DNA from: JAVKFF01 sp040226215
GTDB taxonomy: Bacteria; Pseudomonadota; Alphaproteobacteria; DSM-16000; Inquilinaceae
DNA length: 64,000 nucleotides
Assembly (NCBI GenBank): GCA_040226215.1
Contig: JAVKFF010000144.1
Span: forward strand, 1 to 64,000
Reading direction: 5' to 3'
The position numbers were made by a program, and so were the translations under genes. The notes under the pieces were generated by a model. That model was not told where the DNA came from. It made no database searches and saw only the letters and a list, made by a program, of their open reading frames with translations. Positions 8,689 through 16,472 of this stretch are shown one piece after another. Numbering within the stretch: position 1 is the first letter of the stretch; every line of letters starts with the position of its first letter.

Positions 8689-9135
8689 TCAATCCCGTGG
8701 TGGAATCGAGTATGTGCCGGTGGCGTGCGCCACGACAGCGCTTTGCGGGTCCTCGACATGCACTTCCCCCACCGCCAGCCGGCTGCCGAGCTTCATCAGC
8801 CGGCAACGGGCGTCGAGCAGCCCAGGCCGTGGCCGGCGCAGGAAGTTGATGGTCATCGAGGTGGTGACTGCCAGTTCAACCCTGCCGATCATCGACATGA
8901 CCGCGCCGTACAGCGCCAGGTCGCATAGCGCGAAGAGCGTGGGGCCGGAGATCGTGCCGCCAGGGCGGATGTAGCGTTCATCGGCCGCCAGGCGCAGCAC
9001 CAGCCGCCCCCTGCCCCATTCCAGCAGACTCAGCGGCAGGTCGCGCGCCTCGGGCAGTCCGTCGCGCACCAGTGCCAGGAAATCCTCGGCCTCGATGGCT
9101 GTGTTTTCGTCACGGCTGCCGTCTCCCTCACTCAT
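8689..9135 (-). CDS. PaaI-type hotdog-fold thioesterase
   Basis: A 148-residue acyl-CoA thioesterase-like protein of the PaaI/YdiI hotdog family. The pattern RYIRPGGTISGPTLFALCDLALYGAV, on the central hotdog helix, is followed by VTTSMTINFLRRP and RLMKLGSRLAVGEVHV as in PaaI proteins. The usual catalytic Asp/Glu of the helix is represented by D in LCDLAL. It is likely cytosolic and hydrolyses short or aromatic acyl-CoA esters; the substrate is unknown. The divergent neighbour is an enoyl-CoA hydratase, consistent with CoA-ester metabolism. Starts at ATG 9135. Confidence 0.85.
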   Translation of the reverse strand: MSEGDGSRDENTAIEAEDFLALVRDGLPEARDLPLSLLEWGRGRLVLRLAADERYIRPGGTISGPTLFALCDLALYGAVMSMIGRVELAVTTSMTINFLRRPRPGLLDARCRLMKLGSRLAVGEVHVEDPQSAVVAHATGTYSIPPRD

Positions 9136-9213
9136 GCTGCGGACCTTTAACCCGTCGTTTCGCTGGTGCTAGATTGCGCGAGCCTTTCCGAGGGAACAAG
9201 CGCGGGAGCCCGC

Positions 9214-10008
9214 ATGACCGCATCACCGAAGCCGATCGAGGACGAACTGCGCGTCGAGCGCGGCGACGGCATCGCGCGGCTCACGCTCGATCGGCCAGCC
9301 ACGCGCAACGCCCTCTCTCTCGCCCTGATGGAGCGGCTCGATCGAGAGCTCGCCGAACTCGCCCGCGATCCGGCGATCAAGGTCGTCGTCATCGCCGCCG
9401 AAGGGCCGGCATTCTCCGCCGGCCACGACCTGAAGGAACTGCGCGGCGCCGATCGCGCCATGCTTACACGCATCTTCGAGACCTGCAGCCGCCTGATGAC
9501 GCGCATCGTCGATCTGCCCAGGCCGGTGATCGCCGAGGTCGGCGGCATGGCGACGGCGGCCGGCTGCCAGCTCGTCGCCTCCTGCGACCTCGCCATCGCC
9601 TCGACCGGCGCGCGCTTCGCCACGCCCGGGGTCAATATCGGGCTTTTCTGCTCCACGCCGATGGTGGCCCTGTCCCGCGCCGTCGGCCGCAAGCAGGCGA
9701 TGGAGATGCTGCTGACCGGCGATCCGGTCGACGCCGAGACGGCGGTCGCCCTCGGCCTCGTCAACCGCGCCGTCCCGGCCGCGGAGCTGCGCCAGGCCGT
9801 CGACGCGCTCGCCACCTCGATCGCGGCCAAGTCGCCCCTGACCGTCGCCATCGGCAAGGAGGCGTTCTACCGCCAGATCGAGATGCCGCTCGCCGAGGCC
9901 TACCGATACACCGCCGAGGTCATGGTCCGGAACATGCTGGCCCGGGACGCGGCGGAGGGCATCGACGCCTTCATCGCCAAGCGCCAGCCGGTCTGGAGCG
10001 GCGAATGA
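9214..10008 (+). CDS. Enoyl-CoA hydratase/isomerase family protein
   Basis: Crotonase-superfamily protein, 264 aa from ATG 9214, which has GGGAG upstream; an in-frame start at 9166 would add an unlikely leader. Landmarks are GIARLTLDRPATRNALS, the CoA-binding/oxyanion blocks FSAGHDLKEL and GGMATAAGCQLVASCDLAIA, and VNIGLFCSTPMVALSRAVGR. In true enoyl-CoA hydratases two Glu residues do the chemistry. Here the second position region (TPGVNIGLFCS) lacks an obvious Glu, so it may be an isomerase or hydratase with other specificity. Its stop overlaps the start of the next gene (translational coupling). Confidence 0.88.
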   Translation: MTASPKPIEDELRVERGDGIARLTLDRPATRNALSLALMERLDRELAELARDPAIKVVVIAAEGPAFSAGHDLKELRGADRAMLTRIFETCSRLMTRIVDLPRPVIAEVGGMATAAGCQLVASCDLAIASTGARFATPGVNIGLFCSTPMVALSRAVGRKQAMEMLLTGDPVDAETAVALGLVNRAVPAAELRQAVDALATSIAAKSPLTVAIGKEAFYRQIEMPLAEAYRYTAEVMVRNMLARDAAEGIDAFIAKRQPVWSGE

Positions 10009-10538
10009 TGGACGGCAGCGCCAACGCGTCCGCTGCCGCCGAGAGCGGGGCGGTCGACCACGACCGCTATCCCGATGCCTATCTGCGCGGCATCCTGGAC
10101 ACCGTGAAAACCATCGCCATGGTCGGCGCCAGCCCGAAATGGATCCGGCCCAGCTACTTCGCCATGAAGTACCTGCAGGCCAAGGGATACCGCGTGATCC
10201 CGGTCAATCCGATTGCCGCTGGCCTGGAGATCCTGGGCGAGCCCTGCCATGCCAGCCTGGCGGAGATCCCGGAACCCGTCGACATGGTCGACATCTTCCG
10301 CAATTCCGAGGCGGCGCTCGGCATCACCCGCCAGGCGCTGGCGCTCCGCCCCCTGCCCGCCGTCGTCTGGATGCAGCTCGGCGTACGCAACGACAAGGCA
10401 GCGGCACTGGCCGAGTCCGCCGGGCTCAACGTGGTGATGAACCGCTGCCCCAAGATCGAATACGCCCGGCTCAATGGCGAGATCGCCTGGCAGGGCGTGA
10501 ACTCCCGTGTCATCTCATCGAAACGAAGAAGGACCTGA
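10005..10538 (+). CDS. CoA-binding (Rossmann) domain protein, YccU-like
   Basis: A 177-residue single-domain protein of the CoA-binding/YccU family, resembling the N-terminal part of succinyl-CoA synthetase alpha subunit. Features are TIAMVGASPKWIRPSYFAMKYLQ, KGYRVIPVNP, EPVDMVDIFRNSEAAL and a C-terminal VVMNRCPKIEY, where Cys and Lys are conserved. Two adjacent ATGs (10005, 10008) are possible; the first follows GGAGCGGCGA and overlaps the hydratase stop. Five bases separate it from metY. Such genes often sit beside metY or hydratases, but the function is not established. Confidence 0.88.
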   Translation: MMDGSANASAAAESGAVDHDRYPDAYLRGILDTVKTIAMVGASPKWIRPSYFAMKYLQAKGYRVIPVNPIAAGLEILGEPCHASLAEIPEPVDMVDIFRNSEAALGITRQALALRPLPAVVWMQLGVRNDKAAALAESAGLNVVMNRCPKIEYARLNGEIAWQGVNSRVISSKRRRT

Positions 10539-10543
10539 CTCCC

Positions 10544-11842
10544 ATGGCGGACGAGCCCAAGACCCCCGGCTTCGACACACTGCTGGTGCATGCCGGTACC
10601 GCGCCCGACCCGACGACCGGCGCCCGGCAGACACCGATCTACCAGACCACATCCTTCGTCTTCGACGATGTCGAGCACGCGGCCTCGCTGTTCAACCTGC
10701 AGAAGCTGGGCTTCATCTACTCCCGCCTGACCAACCCCACCGTCTCGGCCCTCGAGGAGCGGATGGCGGCACTCGAGGGCGGCGTCGGCGCCACCGCCAC
10801 CTCGTCGGGCCACGCCGCCCAGCTGCTCGCCCTCTTCCCCTTCATGGAGCCGGGCGCGGAAATCATTCTCGCCAAGAAGCTCTATGGCGGCTCGATCAAC
10901 CAGCTCGGCAACAGCTTCCCGCGCGCTTTCGGGTGGAAGTCCGTCTTCGTCGACGGCGACGACCCGGAGAACTTCCGCAAGGCGGCGAGCGAGAACACCC
11001 GTGCCCTGTTCATCGAATCGGTGGCCAACCCCGGCGGCGTGATCCAGGACATCGAGGCCATCGCCAAGGTGGCGCACGAGATCGGCGTGCCGCTGATCGT
11101 CGACAACACCATGGCCACGCCCTATCTCTGCCGGCCTTTCGAGTTCGGCGCCGACATCTGCGTCCACTCCACCACCAAGTTCCTCTCGGGCAACGGCACC
11201 TCGATCGGCGGCGTGGTCGTCGATTCGGGCCGTTTCGACTGGTCCCAGTCGGACAAGTTCAACGGCCTGACGGCCGAGAATCCCGGCTATCACGGGCTGA
11301 AATTCCACGAGACCTTCGGCGAGCTCGCCTACACCTTCCACGGCCACGCCGTGGGCTTGCGCGACCTTGGCGTCAACCAGCAGCCGATGAACGCCTTCCT
11401 CACCCTCTTGGGTATCGAGACCCTGTCGCTGCGCATGGCGCGCCATTGCGAGAACGCCATGAAGGTGGCCGAGCATCTGGAAGGCCACCCCAAGGTCGAG
11501 TGGGTGAACTATGCCGGCCTCGCCTCATCGCCCTACAACAAGCTGGCGAAGAAATATACGCCAAAGGGTTGTGGGGCTGTCTTCACATTCGGTGTGAAGG
11601 GTGGTTATGAAGCCGGGGTGAAGCTGGTGGAGAGCGTCGAGCTGTTCAGCCACCTCGCCAATATCGGCGACGCCCGCTCGCTGATCATCCACCCGGCCTC
11701 GACGACCCACCGCCAGCTCTCCGAGGAGAAGCTGCTGGAGGCCGGCGCCGGTCCCGACGTGGTGCGCCTGTCGGTCGGCATCGAGGATGTCGCGGACATC
11801 ATCGCCGACCTCGACCAGGGGCTGGCAAAGGCGACGGCCTGA
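10544..11842 (+). CDS. metY: O-acetylhomoserine sulfhydrylase (aminocarboxypropyltransferase)
   Basis: PLP enzyme of the Cys/Met-metabolism family, 432 aa, the length of MetY rather than the ~380-400 of MetB/MetZ. It adds sulfide to O-acetylhomoserine to give homocysteine. Motifs: QTPIYQTTSFVFDD near the N-terminus, IYSRLTNPTVSALEERMAALE, the phosphate site SSGHAAQ, and the PLP-lysine block HSTTKFLSGNGTSIGG (~residue 208). ATG 10544 follows AAGGA. The gene starts only 5 bp after the CoA-binding gene, which leaves no room for the SAM-II riboswitch often found before metY in alphaproteobacteria. A terminator follows. Confidence 0.95.
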   Translation: MADEPKTPGFDTLLVHAGTAPDPTTGARQTPIYQTTSFVFDDVEHAASLFNLQKLGFIYSRLTNPTVSALEERMAALEGGVGATATSSGHAAQLLALFPFMEPGAEIILAKKLYGGSINQLGNSFPRAFGWKSVFVDGDDPENFRKAASENTRALFIESVANPGGVIQDIEAIAKVAHEIGVPLIVDNTMATPYLCRPFEFGADICVHSTTKFLSGNGTSIGGVVVDSGRFDWSQSDKFNGLTAENPGYHGLKFHETFGELAYTFHGHAVGLRDLGVNQQPMNAFLTLLGIETLSLRMARHCENAMKVAEHLEGHPKVEWVNYAGLASSPYNKLAKKYTPKGCGAVFTFGVKGGYEAGVKLVESVELFSHLANIGDARSLIIHPASTTHRQLSEEKLLEAGAGPDVVRLSVGIEDVADIIADLDQGLAKATA

Positions 11843-11874
11843 CAGCCAGGCGACGGCGTTTCCGCGCCCTTCGG

Positions 11875-11910
11875 CGGCGCGTCCCGGACAATTTTCGGGG
11901 CGCGCCGTTT
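11875..11910 (+). terminator. Terminator after metY
   Basis: Hairpin arms CGGCGCGTCCCG (11875-11886) and CGGGGCGCGCCG (11896-11907) pair with one G-U around a 9-nt AT-rich loop and are followed by TTT. It lies 32 bp past the metY stop and 30 bp before the convergent MFS gene end. Confidence 0.7.
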
Positions 11911-11939
11911 CCATGCCGCCTCAAGCGCCCGCTTGCGCC

Positions 11940-13154
11940 CTACTCCGCCGGCACCGCGACAGGGGCTGCCTGCCGCCGGTCGCCCGGCAGCGCCAGCGCC
12001 GAGAGCAGCGCCATCGCGGCGAAGACGGTGAGGATCAGCAGCAACAGCGTGAAGCCGCCGGTCGCGCCGAAGGTCCAGGCGATCAGGTTGATGGCGATCG
12101 GGCCGATGCCGAAGGCCAGCACGAACTTCGCGCCATAGGCCAGGCCCCGGTGCCGGGCCGGGGTGTAGCGCGCCAGCAGAAGATTCTCCGCCGGCAGGTA
12201 GAAGGTGCCGATGAACACCGCCGCGCAGGTCACCGCCAGCAGCGGCAGGCCGACAGTCTGGCTGACCAGGAACAGGAACGGCACCTGGATGGCGAGGCCG
12301 ATCAGGTAGATCCGCTTGGCCGGGTGCCGGTCGGCCAGCATGCCGCCGACCAGCTGTGCGGTGGCGGCGAACAGGTAGACCGCCGTTACCATGAAGCCGA
12401 CATAGGCGACATTACCGCCGACCAGCGCGTCCATGCGCGCCTCGAACAGGCGCGGCATGGCGGTCGACAGGGCGTGAAACACCATGGCGCCGGCCGCCAT
12501 GGTCACGGTCAGCACGATGAAGGTGCGCATCATGTCGCCGCGGGCCACGCCGCGGCTGATGCTGTCGCCCGACTTGTTGCCGTCCGCCGCCTTGCCGGCA
12601 AGGCAGAGCCCGGCAAGTGCCACGCCGAAGGCGATCGAGGCCACGCCCGGCAGGATGAAGGCCTCGCGCCAGCTGGCGATCTCGATCAGACCGCCGGCGA
12701 TCGCCGCGGCGAGCGCGATGCCGATCGAGCCGAAGATGCCGACCACGCCGATGGCCCGGCCGGGATTGGGCGCATTGCCGACGACCCAGGACATGCCGAC
12801 GGGATGGTAGATCGAGGCGCCGATGCCGAGCACCGCGAGGCCGATCCACAAGGCCGCCGGACCGTCCGAGAGGCCCGCCGCAACCGCCCCGGCGCCGGTC
12901 ACCAGAAAGAACACCACCATCATCCAGCGCTCCGACCAGCGGTCGCCCAGCCAGCCGGCGAGCGGCGCGCCGAGGCCGATCAGCAGCGCCCCCAGGGTCC
13001 AGAGCTGGATCAACTCGTCATAGCCCATGGTCCAGACCCGCTCGAGCTCGATGACGATGGTGAGGTACAGCGCCGCCATCACGTGCATGGTCGCGTGGCC
13101 GAGGCTGGAGAAGATCACGGCGACACGGCCGGCGGCGGGTGACAACGGGCTCAT
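11940..13154 (-). CDS. MFS transporter
   Basis: About 404 residues with roughly 12 hydrophobic segments in two six-helix halves. The MFS loop motif between TM2 and TM3 appears as GAPLAGWLGDRWSERWMMV, and a counterpart MLADRHPAKRIYLIGL lies in the second half. HATMHVMAALYLTIVIELER in TM1 recalls the FSR (fosmidomycin resistance-like) branch. The substrate is unknown. Start: ATG 13154, just after GAAAGG; a TTG at 13166 is an alternative. It has no operon partners and is flanked on the upstream side by a repeat-containing spacer. Confidence 0.82.
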   Translation of the reverse strand: MSPLSPAAGRVAVIFSSLGHATMHVMAALYLTIVIELERVWTMGYDELIQLWTLGALLIGLGAPLAGWLGDRWSERWMMVVFFLVTGAGAVAAGLSDGPAALWIGLAVLGIGASIYHPVGMSWVVGNAPNPGRAIGVVGIFGSIGIALAAAIAGGLIEIASWREAFILPGVASIAFGVALAGLCLAGKAADGNKSGDSISRGVARGDMMRTFIVLTVTMAAGAMVFHALSTAMPRLFEARMDALVGGNVAYVGFMVTAVYLFAATAQLVGGMLADRHPAKRIYLIGLAIQVPFLFLVSQTVGLPLLAVTCAAVFIGTFYLPAENLLLARYTPARHRGLAYGAKFVLAFGIGPIAINLIAWTFGATGGFTLLLLILTVFAAMALLSALALPGDRRQAAPVAVPAE

Positions 13155-13474
13155 CCTTTCGGGCAAGACGGAACGGCCTCGCCGGTCATGATACCCCCTT
13201 CCCGCTCGCTGGCGAGGCGCGCCCGCTCATGGCCCGTATGCAGACCGCGGACGTCCGTCGATCGGCGGGATCCGCCCCGGGGTGTCCAGCCGCCCGCACG
13301 CCGCTCTTGAAGGGTCCACGGCAGATCCGCGGCGCGAAAAATCATGAACAAAAATTATCATTCCTTAACATTCCGTGCCTGTTTCGCCGCAGCCGGGCGA
13401 CCGCCGGGGATATCCAGACACGCCTCGTCGACGGCTACGGGATTATATTCCTGCGCTGGGTGGGCGTCCAGAGC
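13155..13474. other. Gene-free spacer before the 14-bp repeat array
   Basis: No credible gene in any frame. It must hold the promoter of the leftward MFS gene. An AT-rich patch at 13338-13375 (GAAAAATCATGAACAAAAATT) stands out from the high-GC surroundings and may be promoter DNA, but no paired -35/-10 could be assigned. Confidence 0.4.
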
Positions 13475-13572
13475 GCGTCGGCCATATCGCGTCGGCCATA
13501 TCGCGTCGGCCAGGGCGTATCGGCCAGAGCGTATCGGCCAGGGCGTAGCGGCCAGGGCGTAGCGGCCAGAGC
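13475..13572. repeat. 14-bp tandem repeat array, seven units
   Basis: Seven head-to-tail 14-mers with consensus GYRTCGGCCAGRGC occupy 13475-13572. Units 1-2 read GCGTCGGCCATATC, unit 3 GCGTCGGCCAGGGC, units 4-5 GTATCGGCCA(GA/GG)GC, units 6-7 GTAGCGGCCA(GG/GA)GC. Degenerate half-units flank both ends. The period is not a multiple of three and no ORF through it looks real, so it is a non-coding minisatellite, 35 bp beyond the cutA stop. Confidence 0.92.
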
Positions 13573-13607
13573 GAGTCAGTGCCAACCGGCCAGGCCGGGA
13601 CGCCGCG

Positions 13608-13937
13608 TCACGCCAGCGCCGTCTCCTCGCCGATCCAGTCGAGATAGGGCTGGTGGCCGTCGGCGATGGGCCATACCGTCAGGCATGGCACCGCGTAGGG
13701 GTGGCGTTCTGCCAGCACCGCCTCGATCGCCGCCACCCGGCCGGCCACGGTCTTGGCCAGCATGGCGACCTCCTCCTGCTCCTCCACCTTGCCTTCCCAG
13801 CGGAACACCGAGACCATGGCCGGCAGGATGTTGGCGCAGGCGATCAGCCGCTCCTCCACCAGGGCCGCCGCGATCTGCCGGGCATTGTCCATGTCGGGAA
13901 AGGTCATGTAGAGGGTGACCGCCTGGCTGCCGGACAT
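13608..13937 (-). CDS. cutA: Divalent-cation tolerance protein CutA
   Basis: CutA1-family protein of 109 aa, the normal length. It has the trimer core YMTFPDMDNARQIAAALVEERLIACANILP, MVSVFRWEGKVEEQEEVAMLAKT and HPYAVPCLTVWPIADGHQPYLDWI. Family members form ferredoxin-like trimers and are linked to copper tolerance, although the biochemical role is unsettled. ATG 13937 has GGAGGAGA upstream. It stands alone between a tandem-repeat array downstream and the divergent ltaE gene. Confidence 0.95.
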   Translation of the reverse strand: MSGSQAVTLYMTFPDMDNARQIAAALVEERLIACANILPAMVSVFRWEGKVEEQEEVAMLAKTVAGRVAAIEAVLAERHPYAVPCLTVWPIADGHQPYLDWIGEETALA

Positions 13938-14114
13938 CTCGTCTCCTCCGTCGCAGTTCGGGTGCCGCCTTGTTTCGGCATTCTGCTCGCATCATAGGGA
14001 TGGCGCGGCACGTCGTCGAACGGGCGGTGGCGTTCCAGCCCTTCCCCCCGCCCGACGGCCGCTCTAGGCTCAGGCCAGCCACGCGCCCGGACGACCTGCA
14101 TGGATGGAAGCCTC

Positions 14115-15152
14115 ATGGACCGCGTCGACCTCCGCTCCGATACCGTCACCAGGCCGTCCGCGGCGATGCGCGCCGCCATGGCCGCCGCGCCGGTCGGCGA
14201 CGACCAGTACGGCGAGGACCCGACCGTCATCGCCCTGCAGGAGCGCATCGCCGGCCTGCTCGGCAAGGAGGCGGCGCTGTTCCTGGCCAGCGGCACCATG
14301 GCCAACCAGATCGCCCTCAAGCTGCTCGCGGCGCCGGGGGACGAGGTGGTCCTGGGCGACGAGATGCACGTGGTCTGGCACGAGACCGGCGCCGCCCCGG
14401 TCAATGCCGGGGTGCAGTTCCGCGTCGTCGGCCGCGGCGGTCTCTTCACCGCCGGCGACGTCGCGGCCGCCTTCAAGCCGCGCGACCACGTCATCTTCCC
14501 GCCGACCACGCTGGTCGTCGTGGAGAACACGCACAATCGCGGCGGCGGCCTGGTCTTCCCGCAGCAGGAGGTGGCCGCCATCTGCGAGCGCGCCCGCGAC
14601 CTCGGCATGGCCGCCTATTGCGATGGGGCGCGGCTGTTCAACGCCGCCATCGCCAGTGGCCGCCCACTCGCCGAACTCGCCCTTCCCTTCGACATGGTCT
14701 CGGTCGCGCTCTCCAAGGGTCTCGGCAGCCCGGTCGGCAGCGTCATCGCCGGCCGGCGGGCGGACATCGCCCGGGCGGTACGCGTGCGGCGCATGTTTGG
14801 CGGCGCCTGGCGCCAGGCCGGCATCCTGGCGGCCGCCGGGCTTCATGCGCTCGACCACAATCTCGATCGCCTGGCCGAGGACCACGCCAATGCCCGCCTC
14901 ATCGCCGAGGCCATCGCCGGCCTGCCGGGCATAAGGCTCGACCTCGCCACGGTGCAGACCAACATCGTCGTCTTCCGCCTCGACGACGGCGTGCCGGACG
15001 CCGCCGCCCTGGTCGCCGCCGCGGCGGAGCGCGGTGTCCTCCTGATGCCGTTCGGCCCGCGCATCGTGCGCGCCACCACCCATCTCGACGTCACCGCCGA
15101 GCAATGCCGGTACGCCACCCAGGTGATCGCGGAGATCGCGAAAGGCTGGTAA
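14115..15152 (+). CDS. ltaE: Low-specificity L-threonine aldolase
   Basis: PLP-dependent threonine aldolase of fold type I (345 aa from ATG 14115), cleaving L-threonine or allo-threonine to glycine and acetaldehyde. Motifs: VDLRSDTVTRPS at the N-terminus, DDQYGEDPTV, ASGTMANQIAL, ENTHNRGGG, YCDGARLFNA and the PLP-lysine block SVALSKGLGSPVGS (~residue 201). ATG 14115 is preceded by GGAAG; ATG 14100, five codons upstream, cannot be excluded. Divergent from cutA. The gene is followed within 8 bp by a run of short direct repeats. Confidence 0.94.
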   Translation: MDRVDLRSDTVTRPSAAMRAAMAAAPVGDDQYGEDPTVIALQERIAGLLGKEAALFLASGTMANQIALKLLAAPGDEVVLGDEMHVVWHETGAAPVNAGVQFRVVGRGGLFTAGDVAAAFKPRDHVIFPPTTLVVVENTHNRGGGLVFPQQEVAAICERARDLGMAAYCDGARLFNAAIASGRPLAELALPFDMVSVALSKGLGSPVGSVIAGRRADIARAVRVRRMFGGAWRQAGILAAAGLHALDHNLDRLAEDHANARLIAEAIAGLPGIRLDLATVQTNIVVFRLDDGVPDAAALVAAAAERGVLLMPFGPRIVRATTHLDVTAEQCRYATQVIAEIAKGW

Positions 15153-15159
15153 CCCCGGA

Positions 15160-15219
15160 GCGACATTCCTTTGGCGCGACATTCCGCTGGCGCGACATTC
15201 TCCTTTGGCGCGACATTCC
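15160..15219. repeat. Short direct repeats of GCGACATTCC
   Basis: Four copies of GCGACATTC(C) start at 15160, 15176, 15192 and 15210. They are embedded in a 16-bp unit, GCGACATTCCTTTGGC, with one 18-bp step. They lie between ltaE and the small gene at 15273. Confidence 0.85.
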
Positions 15220-15272
15220 TTTTTCGCCGCGCATTGCCTATCATCGGGCACGCCCGTGATGGTGGGACGACA

Positions 15273-15566
15273 ATGTGGAAGACGATGACCGAGGCGAGTT
15301 CCCCGGCCCGACGCAGGCCGGCCAACAAGGATGCGCCGCCCAAGCGCAAGCCCTCGGCCACGCAGCGCCGCTGGCTCGCCCGCGGTCTCGAACAGCCGAG
15401 CGGCAAGCTGCCCCTGTTCGACCGCCAGGGCCAGAAGATCAGCCCGCGCATGGTTCGCGCCTGTCTCGACGCCGGCTGGGCCGAGCCCTGGTTCGACAAC
15501 CCGCTCAAACCCGACTGGCTGGTCTGCCGCCTGACCGACGAAGGGCGACGGCTGGTTGAGGGTTGA
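15273..15566 (+). CDS. Small conserved-looking protein of unknown function
   Basis: A 97-residue basic protein. The N-terminal third is Pro/Arg/Lys-rich (SSPARRRPANKDAPPKRKPS). The remainder looks folded: RRWLARGLEQPSGKLPLFD, GQKISPRMVRACLDAGWAEP, and a C-terminal VCRLTDEGRRLVEG resembling the wing of a winged helix. I recall similar short alphaproteobacterial proteins without a known function; DNA binding is only a guess. ATG 15273 is chosen for the upstream GGTGGGA; ATG 15285 is also possible. The frame runs back through the upstream direct repeats, which I regard as non-coding. Confidence 0.65.
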   Translation: MWKTMTEASSPARRRPANKDAPPKRKPSATQRRWLARGLEQPSGKLPLFDRQGQKISPRMVRACLDAGWAEPWFDNPLKPDWLVCRLTDEGRRLVEG

Positions 15567-15635
15567 CCCCAGCCGCACGGCCCCGACCGGGTTGACGAAC
15601 CGATGCCCGTGTCAGCGCGCCACCAACCTCACCGA

Positions 15636-15718
15636 TGTCATCCCCGACCCGATCGGGGATTCATGCCGACCGTGCGGATCGCCCGCCGGTCTGGATTCCC
15701 GCATTCGCGGGAATGACA
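15636..15718. repeat. 83-bp paired-palindrome element, copy 1
   Basis: Begins TGTCATCCCCG and ends CGGGAATGACA, an 11-bp terminal inverted repeat with one mismatch. It contains two hairpins, CCCCGA..TCGGGG at the left and TTCCCG..CGGGAA at the right. The copy at 47079-47161 has identical length, ends and architecture but a different core. REP/BIME- or MITE-like. Confidence 0.8.
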
Positions 15719-15740
15719 AGTAAAATCAGATAGTTGAATC

Positions 15741-16166
15741 GTCGTCCCGGGCGCGATGCGGTGCGCTGTGCCGCTTCGCTGTCCCGGGACCGGCATCCCG
15801 TCATTGCCGGCTCCGACACGTGCGAGGGCGACCGGCCGGTCCCGGTGCACCCTGCGGTCGACGTTTGCGAGGAAGCAGAGCGGGAACCCACCGTCGTTCC
15901 GCACGCAGGCGACAGCCGGAGATGCGGAACCTTGTGCCCGTCCTCGCCAACGCCGCGGCGAGACGGCGCGAGGTCCCGGCTCGCCCTGCGGTCGGCCGGA
16001 CCGACGCTGATTTGCGGCCTTCGTCTTAAAGTGGTGTCGTCCCGGGCGCGATGCGGCGCGGAGTGCCGCGTCGCAGACCCGGGACCGGAATCCCGTCTTC
16101 ACCGACATCAAGACTCGCGAAGTCGACCAGCCGGTCCCGGCTCTCCCTGCGGTCGGCCGGGAGGAC
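15741..16166. repeat. Cluster of GTCGTCCCGG dispersed palindromic elements
   Basis: Two related units start GTCGTCCCGGGCGCGATGCGG at 15741 and 16036 and continue through a GTGCCGC..TCGC hairpin to CCCGGGACCGG. The second runs on to CCGGTCCCGGCTC-type sequence and an imperfect inverted end, CCGGGAGGAC (to 16166), about 131 bp in all. Further fragments containing GGTCCCGGCTCGCCCTGCGG lie near 15966-15990. Related units occur at 21772-21900. No coding potential; this fills most of the gene-free 15567-16250 stretch. Confidence 0.8.
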
Positions 16167-16250
16167 GCCAGAAGTTCTCGCTGACCGGAAGCGGTGTTGA
16201 CCAGGCCGCAACAAGGCCAAAGGCAAGGCGTCGCTGAAAGGGTGTGAGAA

Positions 16251-16328
16251 TGGTCGGAGCGGGGAGATTTGAACTCCCGACCCCCGGTCCCCCAGACCGG
16301 TGCGCTAACCAGGCTACGCTACGCTCCG
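16251..16328 (-). tRNA. tRNA-Pro, anticodon GGG
   Basis: Read on the minus strand the gene folds as a cloverleaf: acceptor CGGAGCG/CGCTCCG with discriminator A and an encoded CCA (16251-16253); a D arm GCG..CGC with GG in the loop; anticodon stem CCGGT/ACCGG around loop CTGGGGG, giving anticodon GGG (reads CCC/CCU); and a T arm GGGAG-TTCAAAT-CTCCC. Length is 78 nt with CCA. It follows the merR-like gene, as in many alphaproteobacteria, and has its own promoter. Confidence 0.96.
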
Positions 16329-16378
16329 AACCTTTGCCGTCGTGGGCGGCTTGGGCCGGCCTGTCGACGAGCGGGCGG

Positions 16379-16407
16379 ACTATACTGAGGGCGGCTGGCC
16401 CCATCAA
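16379..16407 (-). promoter_or_regulatory. Sigma-70-type promoter for tRNA-Pro
   Basis: TTGATG (16402-16407) and TATAGT (16379-16384) on the minus strand are spaced by exactly 17 bp. They lie in the gap after the merR-like gene, about 50 bp upstream of the mature tRNA 5' end. Confidence 0.65.
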
Positions 16408-16472
16408 GGCGCAATCGCCCCGCCGCGCCGGGATGTCTGAAGCGCCCGATCCCGGCGCCACAGGCCCGGCGA

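Noticed and set aside
10501..10543. SAM-II riboswitch before metY
   Set aside because: Only 5 bp separate the CoA-binding gene from metY, so there is no leader to fold.
13358..13585. 75-codon frame reading the 14-bp repeat as GRYALA-type peptide
   Set aside because: A 14-bp period gives a 42-bp peptide period only by chance; no start signal and no conserved domain.
15567..16250. Possible insertion sequence or pseudogene remnant
   Set aside because: The stretch is explained by short palindromic elements; no transposase-like frame, even with frameshifts, could be read.
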